In this document: in pieces, positions 1-7,890 of the stretch
Numbering within the stretch: position 1 is the first letter of the stretch
Layout: each line of letters opens with the position of its first letter
Assembly (NCBI GenBank): GCA_030593295.1
Contig: JAUVHO010000022.1
Location: 1-36,446, forward strand
Direction: 5' to 3'
DNA: 36,446 nt
From: Methanomassiliicoccales archaeon
Lineage (GTDB): Archaea > Thermoplasmatota > Thermoplasmata > RBG-16-68-12 > SOIM01
Notes under the pieces: model-generated
What the model saw: the letters and a program-made list of their open reading frames with translations, nothing else
Database searches by the model: none
What the model was told of the DNA's origin: nothing
Program-made: the position numbers and the translations under genes

Positions 1-2248
1 CGCCCGTCTGTTGGCCCGTGGTGATTATGTTGGAACCGGGCTGCAGCGGGAAGCTCTGGGTGATCTCCAGGACGCCGGGGGAGTTGCTCAGGACATAATC
101 GGAGGAGTCACTGTCACCGTTGTGGGCGGTCGTGTAGAACAACACATTCACAGTGGATTCTTCTGCGACCATGTGGCCCCAAGGAACCTTGATCTCAAGT
201 TTCCCGGAATCTCTGGAGTCCTTTCCCACTGAGGACTGGACCGAGTTGACCCCGCTCCAGCTGTTCCAGTCATTCCTTCCTCGGTCTTGGTCCAGGTCGA
301 ACTTGAACAACCTGGAAGAGGTCTTGTGTCCCCCAAAGCCATTCACCTCCACCATGTAATCAGCACCGATGCCTCCGGCCGGGTATCCGGTTGAGCCATC
401 TCTATCCAAGTCAATCAGCGCCCTTACGCTGTCAGGTTTCCTCTCGCCAGAGGACCCGGAAAGGATCGAGCCGCCAACTTCAGCATACAGGTACAGAGAT
501 TTTTCGTCCGAATCGACATAGGTCGCTGTGAGGTCGACACCGGCCCCGACCGGATCCTGGTCATTGGAGACTACCCCCTTCCAGTCCGAGAAACCTCCAT
601 CGATCTGTATCTTCCCCTCTGGCAACAGCTCAGGGGCGGTGAGAAGTGGCAATGCCAATAGTATGAACGCGATTATTGGTATGAGGAGTATCTTGTGCCT
701 CCGTATCTTGGATTCATTGGTGAACCGTTGATGTCCGAGACCGTTGGTGAGTCCATTTCCGTTGGTCAAACCGTTAGTCAACCCTCTCAGGGTGCTGCTC
801 AGTCCATTGGTGAGACCGTTGACCACACCGTTCGTCCGTCCCGTTGCCCTTAGCCCGTTGGTGAGACCTCTCGAAACGGCTCCTTCTCTGCCCAAACCGT
901 TCACCAGCCCTTTCGAGGCTGGTTTTGGGGTGGGCCTCTTAGCCTCCCTCGCCAGTTCCTTTCTGAGGTCGACTATCTCCCTCTGCTTCTCCTTCTGATC
1001 GCTCAGCCAATCCCTGAGTTCCTCTTCATCCTTTGACACTCTCTCGGTAGGGGGGACCTCCGTAATAACTCCAATATCGACCTCCTTCCTGGACATGGAA
1101 GCCCCGCATTCGGGACACTTTTCCAGCGTATCCAAGACCTTGCTTCCACAGGTTGGACACGGAACCTTTGACAGACTGATTTCTTCCTTGATTATCTCTC
1201 TCAAAGCCTGTTTCGCCGTGCCCCCACTGGTCATTTCTCTGAGCTGGTCTCTATCGACGAACTCAAGGACCTTGGTCAGGGCCTTCTTGAAGCATTCGGT
1301 GGCTTCCTCGTGTCTCCCGAGGTGCATCAGAGCATTCGCTTTCGCGTTCCAGGCTTCCTTATAGTCTGGGTTGATCTTCGTGACCTCTGTGAACTTCTCC
1401 ACCGCATCCTCGTACTTCCCGGCTTCCAGCAGGCTCATGCCCTCGGAGAATAAGAGCTTCTCATCGATTACGATCAGAGCCTCTTCTGGAACCTCTTCCT
1501 CCTCGGGAGCCATGTCAAACTCTTCTGCCTCAGACGGAGCTTTGATTACGATCTCGCCGTCCTCGTACGCCAGAGGATAATACTGGGTCTCGGCCCTCAC
1601 ACCTCTCATGAAGAGCGTCCCTATCATGGTCTCTCGTTTCCCCTCGATTTCTTCCTTCTCGATGTCTATGACCCCATCGAAGGCCTGGTGAAGGCTTGAC
1701 AGCTCTTCCTCCCCATGCATGCCTTTTTCCACCAGAAACAGGGAAGTGATCCCTTCGTCCCGGAACTTTGTCCTGAGGGTCTGAGAGAGCTCGAATATCT
1801 CGGTGGAGCCGAATATCTTCATTGCGGGCGAGAGAACGTCCACCATGGCCCTCTTGCGTTCGAACGTGGCCAGCTTTGCCACCACCTCGCTGATGGCTAT
1901 CTCCAAGTTCACCCTACTCTCCGATGATTTGAAAACAGCACCATCTTCCTCCACACCATCTATCCTTGTACTTCTGTGAGAGTACCAGTCCACTATGAAG
2001 AACTCCCCGCGCTGTTCATATTTCTCGATCTTCAGCTCCAGCTTCCGCATCTCCTCCCTGAAATCGTCTGGAGAGATCTTGCTGAGGACCACGAAGGCCC
2101 CCTCGCCATATCTCAGTCCCTCCGCCAGGAATTGGTATGAGATCAGGTCCTTCTCGTCACCTGCCGGACCCTGGATCACAACGGCTGAACGTTCTGGCAC
2201 ACCATCCTCTAAAAGAAGACGAAATCTCCTTATTCCCATAGACACCAT
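1..2248 (-). CDS. RecA-like/TPR/zinc-ribbon membrane protein with GLTNG repeats (partial)
   Basis: The gene runs off the left edge, so its C-terminus is missing; at least 749 residues are visible without a stop. The ATG at 2248 lies one base after the stop of the KaiC-like gene, so the two are probably one operon. Parts in order: a RecA/KaiC-like domain (about 1-235) with a degenerate P-loop reading GPAGDEKD (Lys kept, Ser/Thr lost), so ATP binding is doubtful; TPR-like helices (about 250-320); a zinc ribbon CPTCG...CPECG (about 363-381); a charged coiled-coil stretch; an Asn-Gly repeat tract (about 447-503); one membrane helix (about 519-537); and a beta-rich outer part beginning IDGGFSDW, the usual opening of CBM9/DOMON-like domains. 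I infer a membrane-anchored sensor or scaffold with a cytoplasmic N-terminus. Individual domain calls are tentative; the reading frame is certain. Confidence 0.85.
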   Translation of the reverse strand, partial: MVSMGIRRFRLLLEDGVPERSAVVIQGPAGDEKDLISYQFLAEGLRYGEGAFVVLSKISPDDFREEMRKLELKIEKYEQRGEFFIVDWYSHRSTRIDGVEEDGAVFKSSESRVNLEIAISEVVAKLATFERKRAMVDVLSPAMKIFGSTEIFELSQTLRTKFRDEGITSLFLVEKGMHGEEELSSLHQAFDGVIDIEKEEIEGKRETMIGTLFMRGVRAETQYYPLAYEDGEIVIKAPSEAEEFDMAPEEEEVPEEALIVIDEKLLFSEGMSLLEAGKYEDAVEKFTEVTKINPDYKEAWNAKANALMHLGRHEEATECFKKALTKVLEFVDRDQLREMTSGGTAKQALREIIKEEISLSKVPCPTCGSKVLDTLEKCPECGASMSRKEVDIGVITEVPPTERVSKDEEELRDWLSDQKEKQREIVDLRKELAREAKRPTPKPASKGLVNGLGREGAVSRGLTNGLRATGRTNGVVNGLTNGLSSTLRGLTNGLTNGNGLTNGLGHQRFTNESKIRRHKILLIPIIAFILLALPLLTAPELLPEGKIQIDGGFSDWKGVVSNDQDPVGAGVDLTATYVDSDEKSLYLYAEVGGSILSGSSGERKPDSVRALIDLDRDGSTGYPAGGIGADYMVEVNGFGGHKTSSRLFKFDLDQDRGRNDWNSWSGVNSVQSSVGKDSRDSGKLEIKVPWGHMVAEESTVNVLFYTTAHNGDSDSSDYVLSNSPGVLEITQSFPLQPGSNIITTGQQTG
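718..910 (-). repeat. GLTNG-type pentapeptide repeat tract
   Basis: Within the partial membrane protein, residues about 447-503 contain many copies of G-L-T/V-N-G, often as contiguous 15-nt units, broken by short Arg/Ser/Thr spacers. The DNA repeats 'ttggtgagaccgtt'-like units with silent and missense changes. The tract sits between the cytoplasmic coiled-coil part and the single membrane helix, so it looks like a low-complexity linker. Confidence 0.85.
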
Positions 2249-2249
2249 T

Positions 2250-2966
2250 CTATCTGCCCTCCGAGACTTTTACGTCGGACGATACCCTCATCCCCTTCTT
2301 GGTGATCAAAAACGGATGAACCGAAGTGTCGTGATGTGTCAGACGCATCTTCCTTACCACGACCGTCCTTCTGAGCTCACCCTTGATATTGTCCAATCCT
2401 AAGAATATGAAAGAATCAGTTATGAACTGCTCCACTCCGAACCTGGTCATCTCCCCAGACTCTGAACACTCTGTGATGAGTATGGACGTCGTGTCCTTGT
2501 CACCCAAGAACCTGCCGAACTGGAATAGGTCCTTTCTGAACTCACGGACATCCTTCTGTTGAAGTCCTATTATGGCGATCGAATCAACTACCAGTCTCTT
2601 CACGTCATTGTTCTCGATCAGCCCATCGATTATCGCCTGGATTGATCGAAAATCAAGCGCGTCATCGTCATCCTCGAGCTTTCTCAACTCACCCAGGTCC
2701 ACGATTGTCAGTGACCCGTCCGTCTCGTACTTAGTCGGGTCCATCCCGAAGCTCTTCAAAGTCTCCCTCAGGTTCTTCTTCTTCTCCTCGAGCGTGATGT
2801 AGAGTGACGGCTCATCAAATCTGGCTGCACCGTTGTACGCAAAATGGAGTGAAAAGAGGCTCTTCGCTGAACCTGTTGGTCCCGAAACCAGGTTGACACT
2901 GTTTTCCGGAAACCCACCTTCTACCAGGTCATCAAACCCATCAATGCCAGTAGGTACTCTGTTCAG
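2250..2966 (-). CDS. KaiC-like RecA-superfamily ATPase, apparent CTG start
   Basis: The 238-residue product begins MNRVPTGIDGFDDL if read from the CTG at 2966, which matches the usual opening of single-domain KaiC-like ATPases. Walker A is GPTGSAKS (residues 29-36); a Walker B-like strand is RLVVDSIAI. The C-terminus has the family's basic patch, VVVRKMRLTHHD. No ATG, GTG or TTG occurs in frame upstream of Walker A: an in-frame TGA lies at about 2985-2987, and the first normal start (TTG 2759) would remove the P-loop. A GGGAGG motif stands about 8 nt before the CTG. Such proteins are usually signalling ATPases in archaea; no partner is proven here, but the membrane protein directly downstream is a candidate. 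Confidence 0.85.
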   Translation of the reverse strand: MNRVPTGIDGFDDLVEGGFPENSVNLVSGPTGSAKSLFSLHFAYNGAARFDEPSLYITLEEKKKNLRETLKSFGMDPTKYETDGSLTIVDLGELRKLEDDDDALDFRSIQAIIDGLIENNDVKRLVVDSIAIIGLQQKDVREFRKDLFQFGRFLGDKDTTSILITECSESGEMTRFGVEQFITDSFIFLGLDNIKGELRRTVVVRKMRLTHHDTSVHPFLITKKGMRVSSDVKVSEGR

Positions 2967-3018
2967 AGGCTTCCTCCCATCGATTCAACAAAGTGTTGAA
3001 ATGAGTATATGTTTCCTG

Positions 3019-3026
3019 TATATAAG
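3019..3026 (-). promoter_or_regulatory. TATA box for the KaiC-like/membrane protein operon
   Basis: The minus strand reads CTTATATA here, about 25 nt before an expected transcription start near 2996 and about 55 nt before the CTG start at 2966. The spacing suits an archaeal promoter with a short leader containing the GGGAGG ribosome site. Confidence 0.55.
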
Positions 3027-3139
3027 TATATTGCTTGGAAAGGTGACGCTTTAATTCGCGAAACAATGCTCTAATATCTTGAAGTTGCGTCCGTAACGGA
3101 GGATGTTCGGACCTTTCCAAGGCTAGTCGGGTGAAAATG

Positions 3140-3146
3140 TTTTAAT
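3140..3146 (+). promoter_or_regulatory. TATA-like element for the PP-loop/ferredoxin gene
   Basis: TTTTAAT is preceded by an A-rich BRE-like GAAAATG. It lies about 26 nt before the GTG start at 3169, so the mRNA is probably leaderless or nearly so; no ribosome site is seen before the GTG. Confidence 0.5.
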
Positions 3147-3168
3147 CTTCTGTCACTCATCTGCATGC

Positions 3169-5058
3169 GTGCCTGCTGTCCGCCTTGGGAGGCTGTTACT
3201 TCGGTGGTGCAATGCCTGCAACCTGCCCATTCTCGAAGAGAAACACTGCGGAACATGTTCCGAACGTACAGCAGAAGTGAAGATCACACCCCCTGGAGAT
3301 ATCCGACCCGCATTCGCTGCTGACATTTCACTCGTGAGAGAGACCATCGACTCCCAGTTCGGCAAGGGGACCGGACAGCTTTTTCTTCCGGATGACAAAG
3401 TGGTGGTCCTGAACAAGGCGCCTCACATCGACCGCATGGACGAGGTCATCCTAGATGGACAGGTATTGGGCTCTCTCAGGTTCGACCCAGGAAAGGGCTA
3501 CTCATTCATTTTGAGGGTGGAGGGTGGAAGGAGGCTGGCCAAGGATCTCAGCAGAGGGTACATTATCGTGCACGAGGGCGCTGTTGAACCCATATCCAAG
3601 AAGGCAAGCGCTATGGTCCCGGGGATAAAGGACGCTTCACGGAGCATCAAGAAAGGAGACGAAGTAGTTATTCTGACCGAGGACAGAAATGCCATCGCGG
3701 TCGGCATCGCCCGAATGTCGGGAAAGGAGATGCTCGAACTGGAGAAGGGTGCTGGGGTCAAGAATCGGTGGGCCGCTGATCCTCGTCCTCCGGAGGTACT
3801 TCCCGGAGGGCAGACCTGGGATGATGCAGTCGCCGCCAACGATGCAGGTCTATCCAAGGTCAGGAAGAAGGCGGTGAGGTTCATTCAGAAGGTCACGGAG
3901 GAGCACGATCTCCCCGTAGCTGTGTCTTTCAGCGGTGGAAAGGACAGTCTCGCTACCCTTCTTCTCGTCTTGGAGGCCGATCTCAAGCCCGACATATTGT
4001 TCATCGATACTGGCCTGGAGTTCAAGGAGACACTGGATCATGTTGAGGCCGTTGCCAAGGAGTTCGATCTTCCCTTGGTGATTGAGAAGGCAGGGGATTC
4101 GTTCTGGAACAATCTGGACATGTTCGGTCCTCCAGGGAAGGACTACAGATGGTGCTGCAAGACAAGCAAGCTGGGGCCCGCGGCCCGAATCATCAAGGAG
4201 AAGTATCCTGGCGGTGTTCTGTCGTTCATAGGACAAAGGAGGTACGAGTCCGAACAGAGGGCCGCAAAGAGAAGCGTCTGGGAGAACCCCTGGGTTCCCC
4301 TCCAACTGGGCGCTTCCCCCATTCAGAACTGGACCGCTCTGCATGTATGGCTCTACATTTTCAAGATGGGTGCGGACTATAACCCATGGTACGAAAGAGG
4401 ACTCGACAGGATCGGTTGCTGGCTGTGCCCTTCATCCGATCTGGCCGAAATGGAGGCCGTCGGTTCGGACATTCCGGACTTCAAGAAATGGAGGGAGTTC
4501 CTGGAAGGATATGCGGAGAAATCCGGATGGGGCAAGGACTGGGTGAAGTTCGGGGGCTGGAGATGGAAGATCCCTCCTCAGGCCATCAGAGAGCTTCTTG
4601 GCGATAGAAAGGAGGCCGCGAAGCGTCCACCGGATCCGTACGAGTTCCATCTCTCCGAGGGCTTCGGTCCGTGCGTCATGGGCATCTCCGCCGAGGGCAT
4701 TTTCACTAGTACATTGGATATTGACCGCGTCAAGGTCTTTCTGAACCTGGTTGGGGAGGTCGAATATGACGATGTCGTTCGGGTCGCACTGACCGACCGC
4801 ATCACTTTGTTCGAGGAAGGGGTTGCCATTCTCAAGGCCAAGGATGAAGATGAGCTCCGTGAGATGTCCAACATTGTTGAGAGGATTGTCAGAAAGGCTC
4901 ACAGTTGCGTCGGATGTGGTACGTGCTTAGGCCAGTGCTCTCTTGGGGCCATATATCTGGACGGCGTCGCTTGGATCGATGCGGAGAAATGTGAGCACTG
5001 CGGGTCGTGTATAGGTCCATGTCCTGCTGCAGATTTCACTGGAGAATTTTCGTTCTAG
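3169..5058 (+). CDS. Zinc ribbon-PUA-PP-loop (PAPS reductase-like)-ferredoxin protein
   Basis: The 629-residue protein starts at GTG 3169. Visible parts: a zinc ribbon with Cys14/17/27/30; a PUA-like domain (about 128-205); a PP-loop ATP pyrophosphatase domain of the PAPS reductase family with SGGKDS at 255-260; WCCKTSK (Cys329-Cys330) and GCWLCP (Cys417/420); and a C-terminal double 4Fe-4S ferredoxin domain (Cys580/583/586/590 and 608/611/614/618). The CC...CxxC spacing of about 87 residues resembles the iron-sulfur ligands of APS reductases, but no C-terminal ECGxH-type catalytic cysteine is seen. The family is usually annotated as PAPS reductase; the PUA domain and zinc ribbon argue for an RNA substrate, for example sulfur transfer to tRNA. 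That role is inference. Its stop overlaps the stop of trm1 in the shared bases CTAG. Confidence 0.9.
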   Translation: MPAVRLGRLLLRWCNACNLPILEEKHCGTCSERTAEVKITPPGDIRPAFAADISLVRETIDSQFGKGTGQLFLPDDKVVVLNKAPHIDRMDEVILDGQVLGSLRFDPGKGYSFILRVEGGRRLAKDLSRGYIIVHEGAVEPISKKASAMVPGIKDASRSIKKGDEVVILTEDRNAIAVGIARMSGKEMLELEKGAGVKNRWAADPRPPEVLPGGQTWDDAVAANDAGLSKVRKKAVRFIQKVTEEHDLPVAVSFSGGKDSLATLLLVLEADLKPDILFIDTGLEFKETLDHVEAVAKEFDLPLVIEKAGDSFWNNLDMFGPPGKDYRWCCKTSKLGPAARIIKEKYPGGVLSFIGQRRYESEQRAAKRSVWENPWVPLQLGASPIQNWTALHVWLYIFKMGADYNPWYERGLDRIGCWLCPSSDLAEMEAVGSDIPDFKKWREFLEGYAEKSGWGKDWVKFGGWRWKIPPQAIRELLGDRKEAAKRPPDPYEFHLSEGFGPCVMGISAEGIFTSTLDIDRVKVFLNLVGEVEYDDVVRVALTDRITLFEEGVAILKAKDEDELREMSNIVERIVRKAHSCVGCGTCLGQCSLGAIYLDGVAWIDAEKCEHCGSCIGPCPAADFTGEFSF

Positions 5059-6152
5059 TCGGCCTGAAATACGCTCAATATGCTCTCCAGCGGTGCGTCG
5101 GTACGGAAACCTTTTGGGTCGAAGTGAGTGAGGGACGCGCAGTATCCATTGTCCTTCAGGGACTCTAATATGCTTGCCAGTGAAGGTGTATGAACTTTCA
5201 ATCGGGATGCCATTTCATCAGAGGAGTAATACGGTTCATCGATTGTGGATTCAGCTTTGATCGTATCCAGAAGCTTGGACGTCTTGGATGACATGTAAGA
5301 CCTGGGCCTCAGTTCCCGCAAGAAGTCCGGGTCCCATATCCTCCCTATCCATAATGGACCCGCCGATGAGACATGATTACGCTTCGTGGCGTCAAGGTGG
5401 GTTTCCAAAGTGTCTGGGTCCTTCAGAAGATAACCCAATTCCTGGTCCGATTTACCTCCGGTCACTTTCATGTATGTGCGGTAATAGTGGTCCAATGAGT
5501 GTGAAACCAATGGATGAATTCCTATGCCATGATCTGCTGCGCGTCTGGCGCAATGGCCTATGAGTATCCTCAGACCCATCTCATGTCTGGTTCGGGTCTG
5601 CATTGGTTCTGCGTCATACTTCCTTCTGCATGCGCCCGGGTAGCTTCCCGCCAATGCCGCCGTATCCGTCGCTGTGACTGCCAGGTAACCTCCGTCATCC
5701 ACTGCCTTCAGAGCCTTGTCCACGAACTGCACTGGAGTTCCAAACGGGTCAACATCCACATAATCGAACGTGCGCTCGGACAAGAGTTGGTTCAGATCCT
5801 CCTGCCCTGCCTCAGCATTGTTCACACCGTTCTTCTTGATATTCTCAAGCATCAACTCGAAGCTATTCTCATTCCAATCGTTCAACAGGAGCGAGAGCTC
5901 CCCCTCGACCTCCAGAGCGAACCTTATCCCCCTTATTCCGGTTCCCGAAAGACCATCCAGTATTCTCGAACCGCCCTTCTCCACCAGCTTCTGAACCACA
6001 AGTATGGAAACGTCACGATTGACCTCCATCACTGGGTTGTAGAACGGAAACCCCTCCCTCTTACCGGGACCCTTTCCTCTCTGTGTCTTTGGAACGATGA
6101 TCCTGGCCTTTCCTTCGTTGATCTCCTCTGTCTCAAAACCGAACTTCACCAT
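5055..6152 (-). CDS. trm1: tRNA (guanine(26)-N2)-dimethyltransferase Trm1
   Basis: This 365-residue protein matches archaeal Trm1 in length and motifs. Trm1 makes m2,2G at position 26 of tRNA with S-adenosylmethionine. The N-terminus carries the family's GFPFYNPVMEVNRD segment; the SAM-binding glycine motif is DGLSGTGIRGIRFA (about 65-78); the catalytic motif reads DVDPFGTP (about 132-139); and a C-terminal winged-helix-like region follows (about 300-365). It starts at ATG 6152, overlapping the end of the THEP1-like gene by 7 nt, so the two are translationally coupled. Its end overlaps the convergent PP-loop gene by 4 nt. Confidence 0.95.
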   Translation of the reverse strand: MVKFGFETEEINEGKARIIVPKTQRGKGPGKREGFPFYNPVMEVNRDVSILVVQKLVEKGGSRILDGLSGTGIRGIRFALEVEGELSLLLNDWNENSFELMLENIKKNGVNNAEAGQEDLNQLLSERTFDYVDVDPFGTPVQFVDKALKAVDDGGYLAVTATDTAALAGSYPGACRRKYDAEPMQTRTRHEMGLRILIGHCARRAADHGIGIHPLVSHSLDHYYRTYMKVTGGKSDQELGYLLKDPDTLETHLDATKRNHVSSAGPLWIGRIWDPDFLRELRPRSYMSSKTSKLLDTIKAESTIDEPYYSSDEMASRLKVHTPSLASILESLKDNGYCASLTHFDPKGFRTDAPLESILSVFQAD

Positions 6153-6691
6153 ATCTCGCCCTGCATTATCTTCACTATCTTGTAGGGCAGGAGGTCCCGG
6201 TTCACGGGTGTAACCTCAAGTATTCGGACATCGTCCCTCCTCCTGATGTCCTGAAGGAGCGGATTCCTGGACTTCTTGTGCAAGGTGAGTAACAACGGCT
6301 TGTCGGCCTCGAGCGCCTCCTTCACCGCATCAACGAACGAGTCACACTCGATTTCCATCTTCCCAACTTCGTCAATCACAATGACCTCTGCCTCGGCGGC
6401 TGCAGTCCTGAGGGCTTCAACGCCGATGTTCTCCAATGCCGACAGATCTATCCCGTAATTGCCAACCATGAACTTCGATTCCAGGTCCTCGTGCGCAAAC
6501 ACCTGCTTCTCTTGAGTGGCCCAATCCATCACGTAGAAACCCACTCTCTTTTCGTCCTCCATAATCGGCTCGGTGATCATTCCCCCCACTTTCAGCTCAT
6601 TTGCCTCAAGCATCTCGATTACTTTCAGAAGAGCATAGGTCTTCCCAGCGTTTGGTAAGCCTGTGATGCCAATCTTTATCGCTTCTCCCAT
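6146..6691 (-). CDS. THEP1-family nucleoside-triphosphatase
   Basis: The 181-residue product has Walker A GLPNAGKT (residues 10-17) and a Walker B-like VIVIDEVGKMEIE, both characteristic of the THEP1/NTPase family, which hydrolyses ATP, GTP and other NTPs in vitro. The cellular role of the family is unclear. Length (about 180) is normal. It is the first gene of a two-gene operon with trm1; a TATA box lies about 40 nt upstream. Confidence 0.92.
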   Translation of the reverse strand: MGEAIKIGITGLPNAGKTYALLKVIEMLEANELKVGGMITEPIMEDEKRVGFYVMDWATQEKQVFAHEDLESKFMVGNYGIDLSALENIGVEALRTAAAEAEVIVIDEVGKMEIECDSFVDAVKEALEADKPLLLTLHKKSRNPLLQDIRRRDDVRILEVTPVNRDLLPYKIVKIMQGEIW

Positions 6692-6728
6692 GCAAAGCTC
6701 CGAATCGCCAAGGTATATCGACTTAGAA

Positions 6729-6736
6729 ATATAAAA
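6729..6736 (-). promoter_or_regulatory. TATA box for the THEP1-trm1 operon
   Basis: The minus strand reads TTTTATAT. The expected transcription start is near 6706, giving a leader of about 15 nt before ATG 6691. Confidence 0.55.
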
Positions 6737-6825
6737 TAGGATTGTTGTTCTGTCCTGGGGTCATGCTATCTATATCATACCTGTAATGGTCATGGATAAG
6801 TGGTCTGGCTGTTTGGAACTCCTCG

Positions 6826-7353
6826 ATGGCGAATCTTCTGGCCCATTGTCTGTCTGCGATGGCTCTGCAATCTGTTGTCAACCCACTTCTGGGTCTGGAC
6901 TTCCTCTCAGAGTCCAGTTTTCTTGCCGGTGTGATCGGTATGCTCATCCATCTCGACCGTGATTGTTATAATGGCGGTAGGACGCCGTTGCTGCACTCGG
7001 TTCTATTTGCGGCCATCTACTCTTGGTGTTCGTTCATCATCCTTGCACTGTTGTGCTCGGTTGAACTCATTTCTCTGGACCAGCTTGTTTTGCTTTTCCT
7101 AATCGTGCCAACGGGTTTTGCCGCCCACCTTCTCACCGACTCTCTCACAGAAGAGGGGATATTCGTGTTCCCAGGTCCCCTTGGCTCAAGCCATTGGTTC
7201 CGCAGAAAGCCAGATCCGGAGAACTCGTGGGTGAATTGGGGAAGGTACTCATTGAGCGGAAAACGAAAGAATGACGACCCCCTTCTCAATCTTGGTGTGA
7301 GTTCGGTGTCATTGGTCTCTCTGATCTCCTTCTTGGCCCTTACCCCTCTATGA
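6826..7353 (+). CDS. Small multi-pass membrane protein, DUF457/DUF1286-like metal-dependent hydrolase
   Basis: The 175-residue product has about four hydrophobic segments (roughly 30-42, 58-80, 86-105, 155-172). Conserved-looking polar residues sit between them: His7, HLDRD at 42-46, RTPLLHS at 52-58, and HLLTDSLTEEG at 101-111. This His/Asp arrangement is typical of membrane-bound YdjM/DUF457 or DUF1286 putative metal-dependent hydrolases. No substrate is known. An in-frame TAA at 6784 and the ATG at 6826 define the start. A weak TATA-like CTATATCA lies near 6770-6777. The 3' end overlaps the convergent nadM by 6 nt. Confidence 0.75.
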   Translation: MANLLAHCLSAMALQSVVNPLLGLDFLSESSFLAGVIGMLIHLDRDCYNGGRTPLLHSVLFAAIYSWCSFIILALLCSVELISLDQLVLLFLIVPTGFAAHLLTDSLTEEGIFVFPGPLGSSHWFRRKPDPENSWVNWGRYSLSGKRKNDDPLLNLGVSSVSLVSLISFLALTPL

Positions 7354-7878
7354 GGTCTGGAGGTCCCTCACTCGTTCTCCACCTTTGATGTCTTTGATGT
7401 AATCGGCGACTGCGTTTGGGACCAGATTCTCCCAATCCCTCCCAGATGCCATCCGTTCTCTTACCTCGGTTCCTGAGAGGTCTTCTCTGTTGTGCAGGGG
7501 CAGCTCCCTCACATCATACCCCTTCTCTTGGAACAGCCTGATGGTCAGTTGATCATTGGAGAAGACAACACCGAAACTCGGGACGACGGACTCCACGAAC
7601 GACGCCCAAGTGGAATGGTCGTGGATGTCATCTATTGGCAGTATCCTGCATCCATCCAGACCCTCCATCTCAAATGCCAGACCGATCATCGTGGACCTCT
7701 CTTCGTATGAGAATGGGTTGTTCCTTGTGTGACTGTACTGGGCACTTCCAACTCCAATGATGAGCTGATCGAAGTCCTCGAGTATCTTCCTTGTCATGAA
7801 AAGATGGCCCTTGTGAAAAGGCTGAAACCTGCCGATGAAAAGGGCTGGAAGTTCAGAACTCCCCTCCTTCTCGGTCAA
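7348..7878 (-). CDS. nadM: Nicotinamide-nucleotide adenylyltransferase, archaeal type
   Basis: The 176-residue protein belongs to the archaeal NadM nucleotidyltransferases, which join NMN and ATP to form NAD. The signature GRFQPFHKGH is at residues 16-25 and the second phosphate-binding motif reads SGTEVRERM (about 133-141, the family's ISSTxIRxR). It begins at TTG 7878, supported by GGGAGG about 8 nt upstream. It follows lonB by 12 nt, so it is probably transcribed from the lonB promoter. Confidence 0.93.
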   Translation of the reverse strand: MTEKEGSSELPALFIGRFQPFHKGHLFMTRKILEDFDQLIIGVGSAQYSHTRNNPFSYEERSTMIGLAFEMEGLDGCRILPIDDIHDHSTWASFVESVVPSFGVVFSNDQLTIRLFQEKGYDVRELPLHNREDLSGTEVRERMASGRDWENLVPNAVADYIKDIKGGERVRDLQTS

Positions 7879-7890
7879 TAGACAACCTCC

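Noticed and set aside
3090-3100. Short palindrome TCCGTAACGGA between the first divergent genes
   Set aside because: Only 5-nt arms, and it is not aligned with either promoter; no second copy is seen.
5514-6185. A 223-residue plus-strand open frame opposite trm1
   Set aside because: It is antisense to Trm1, with no recognisable motif and no promoter.
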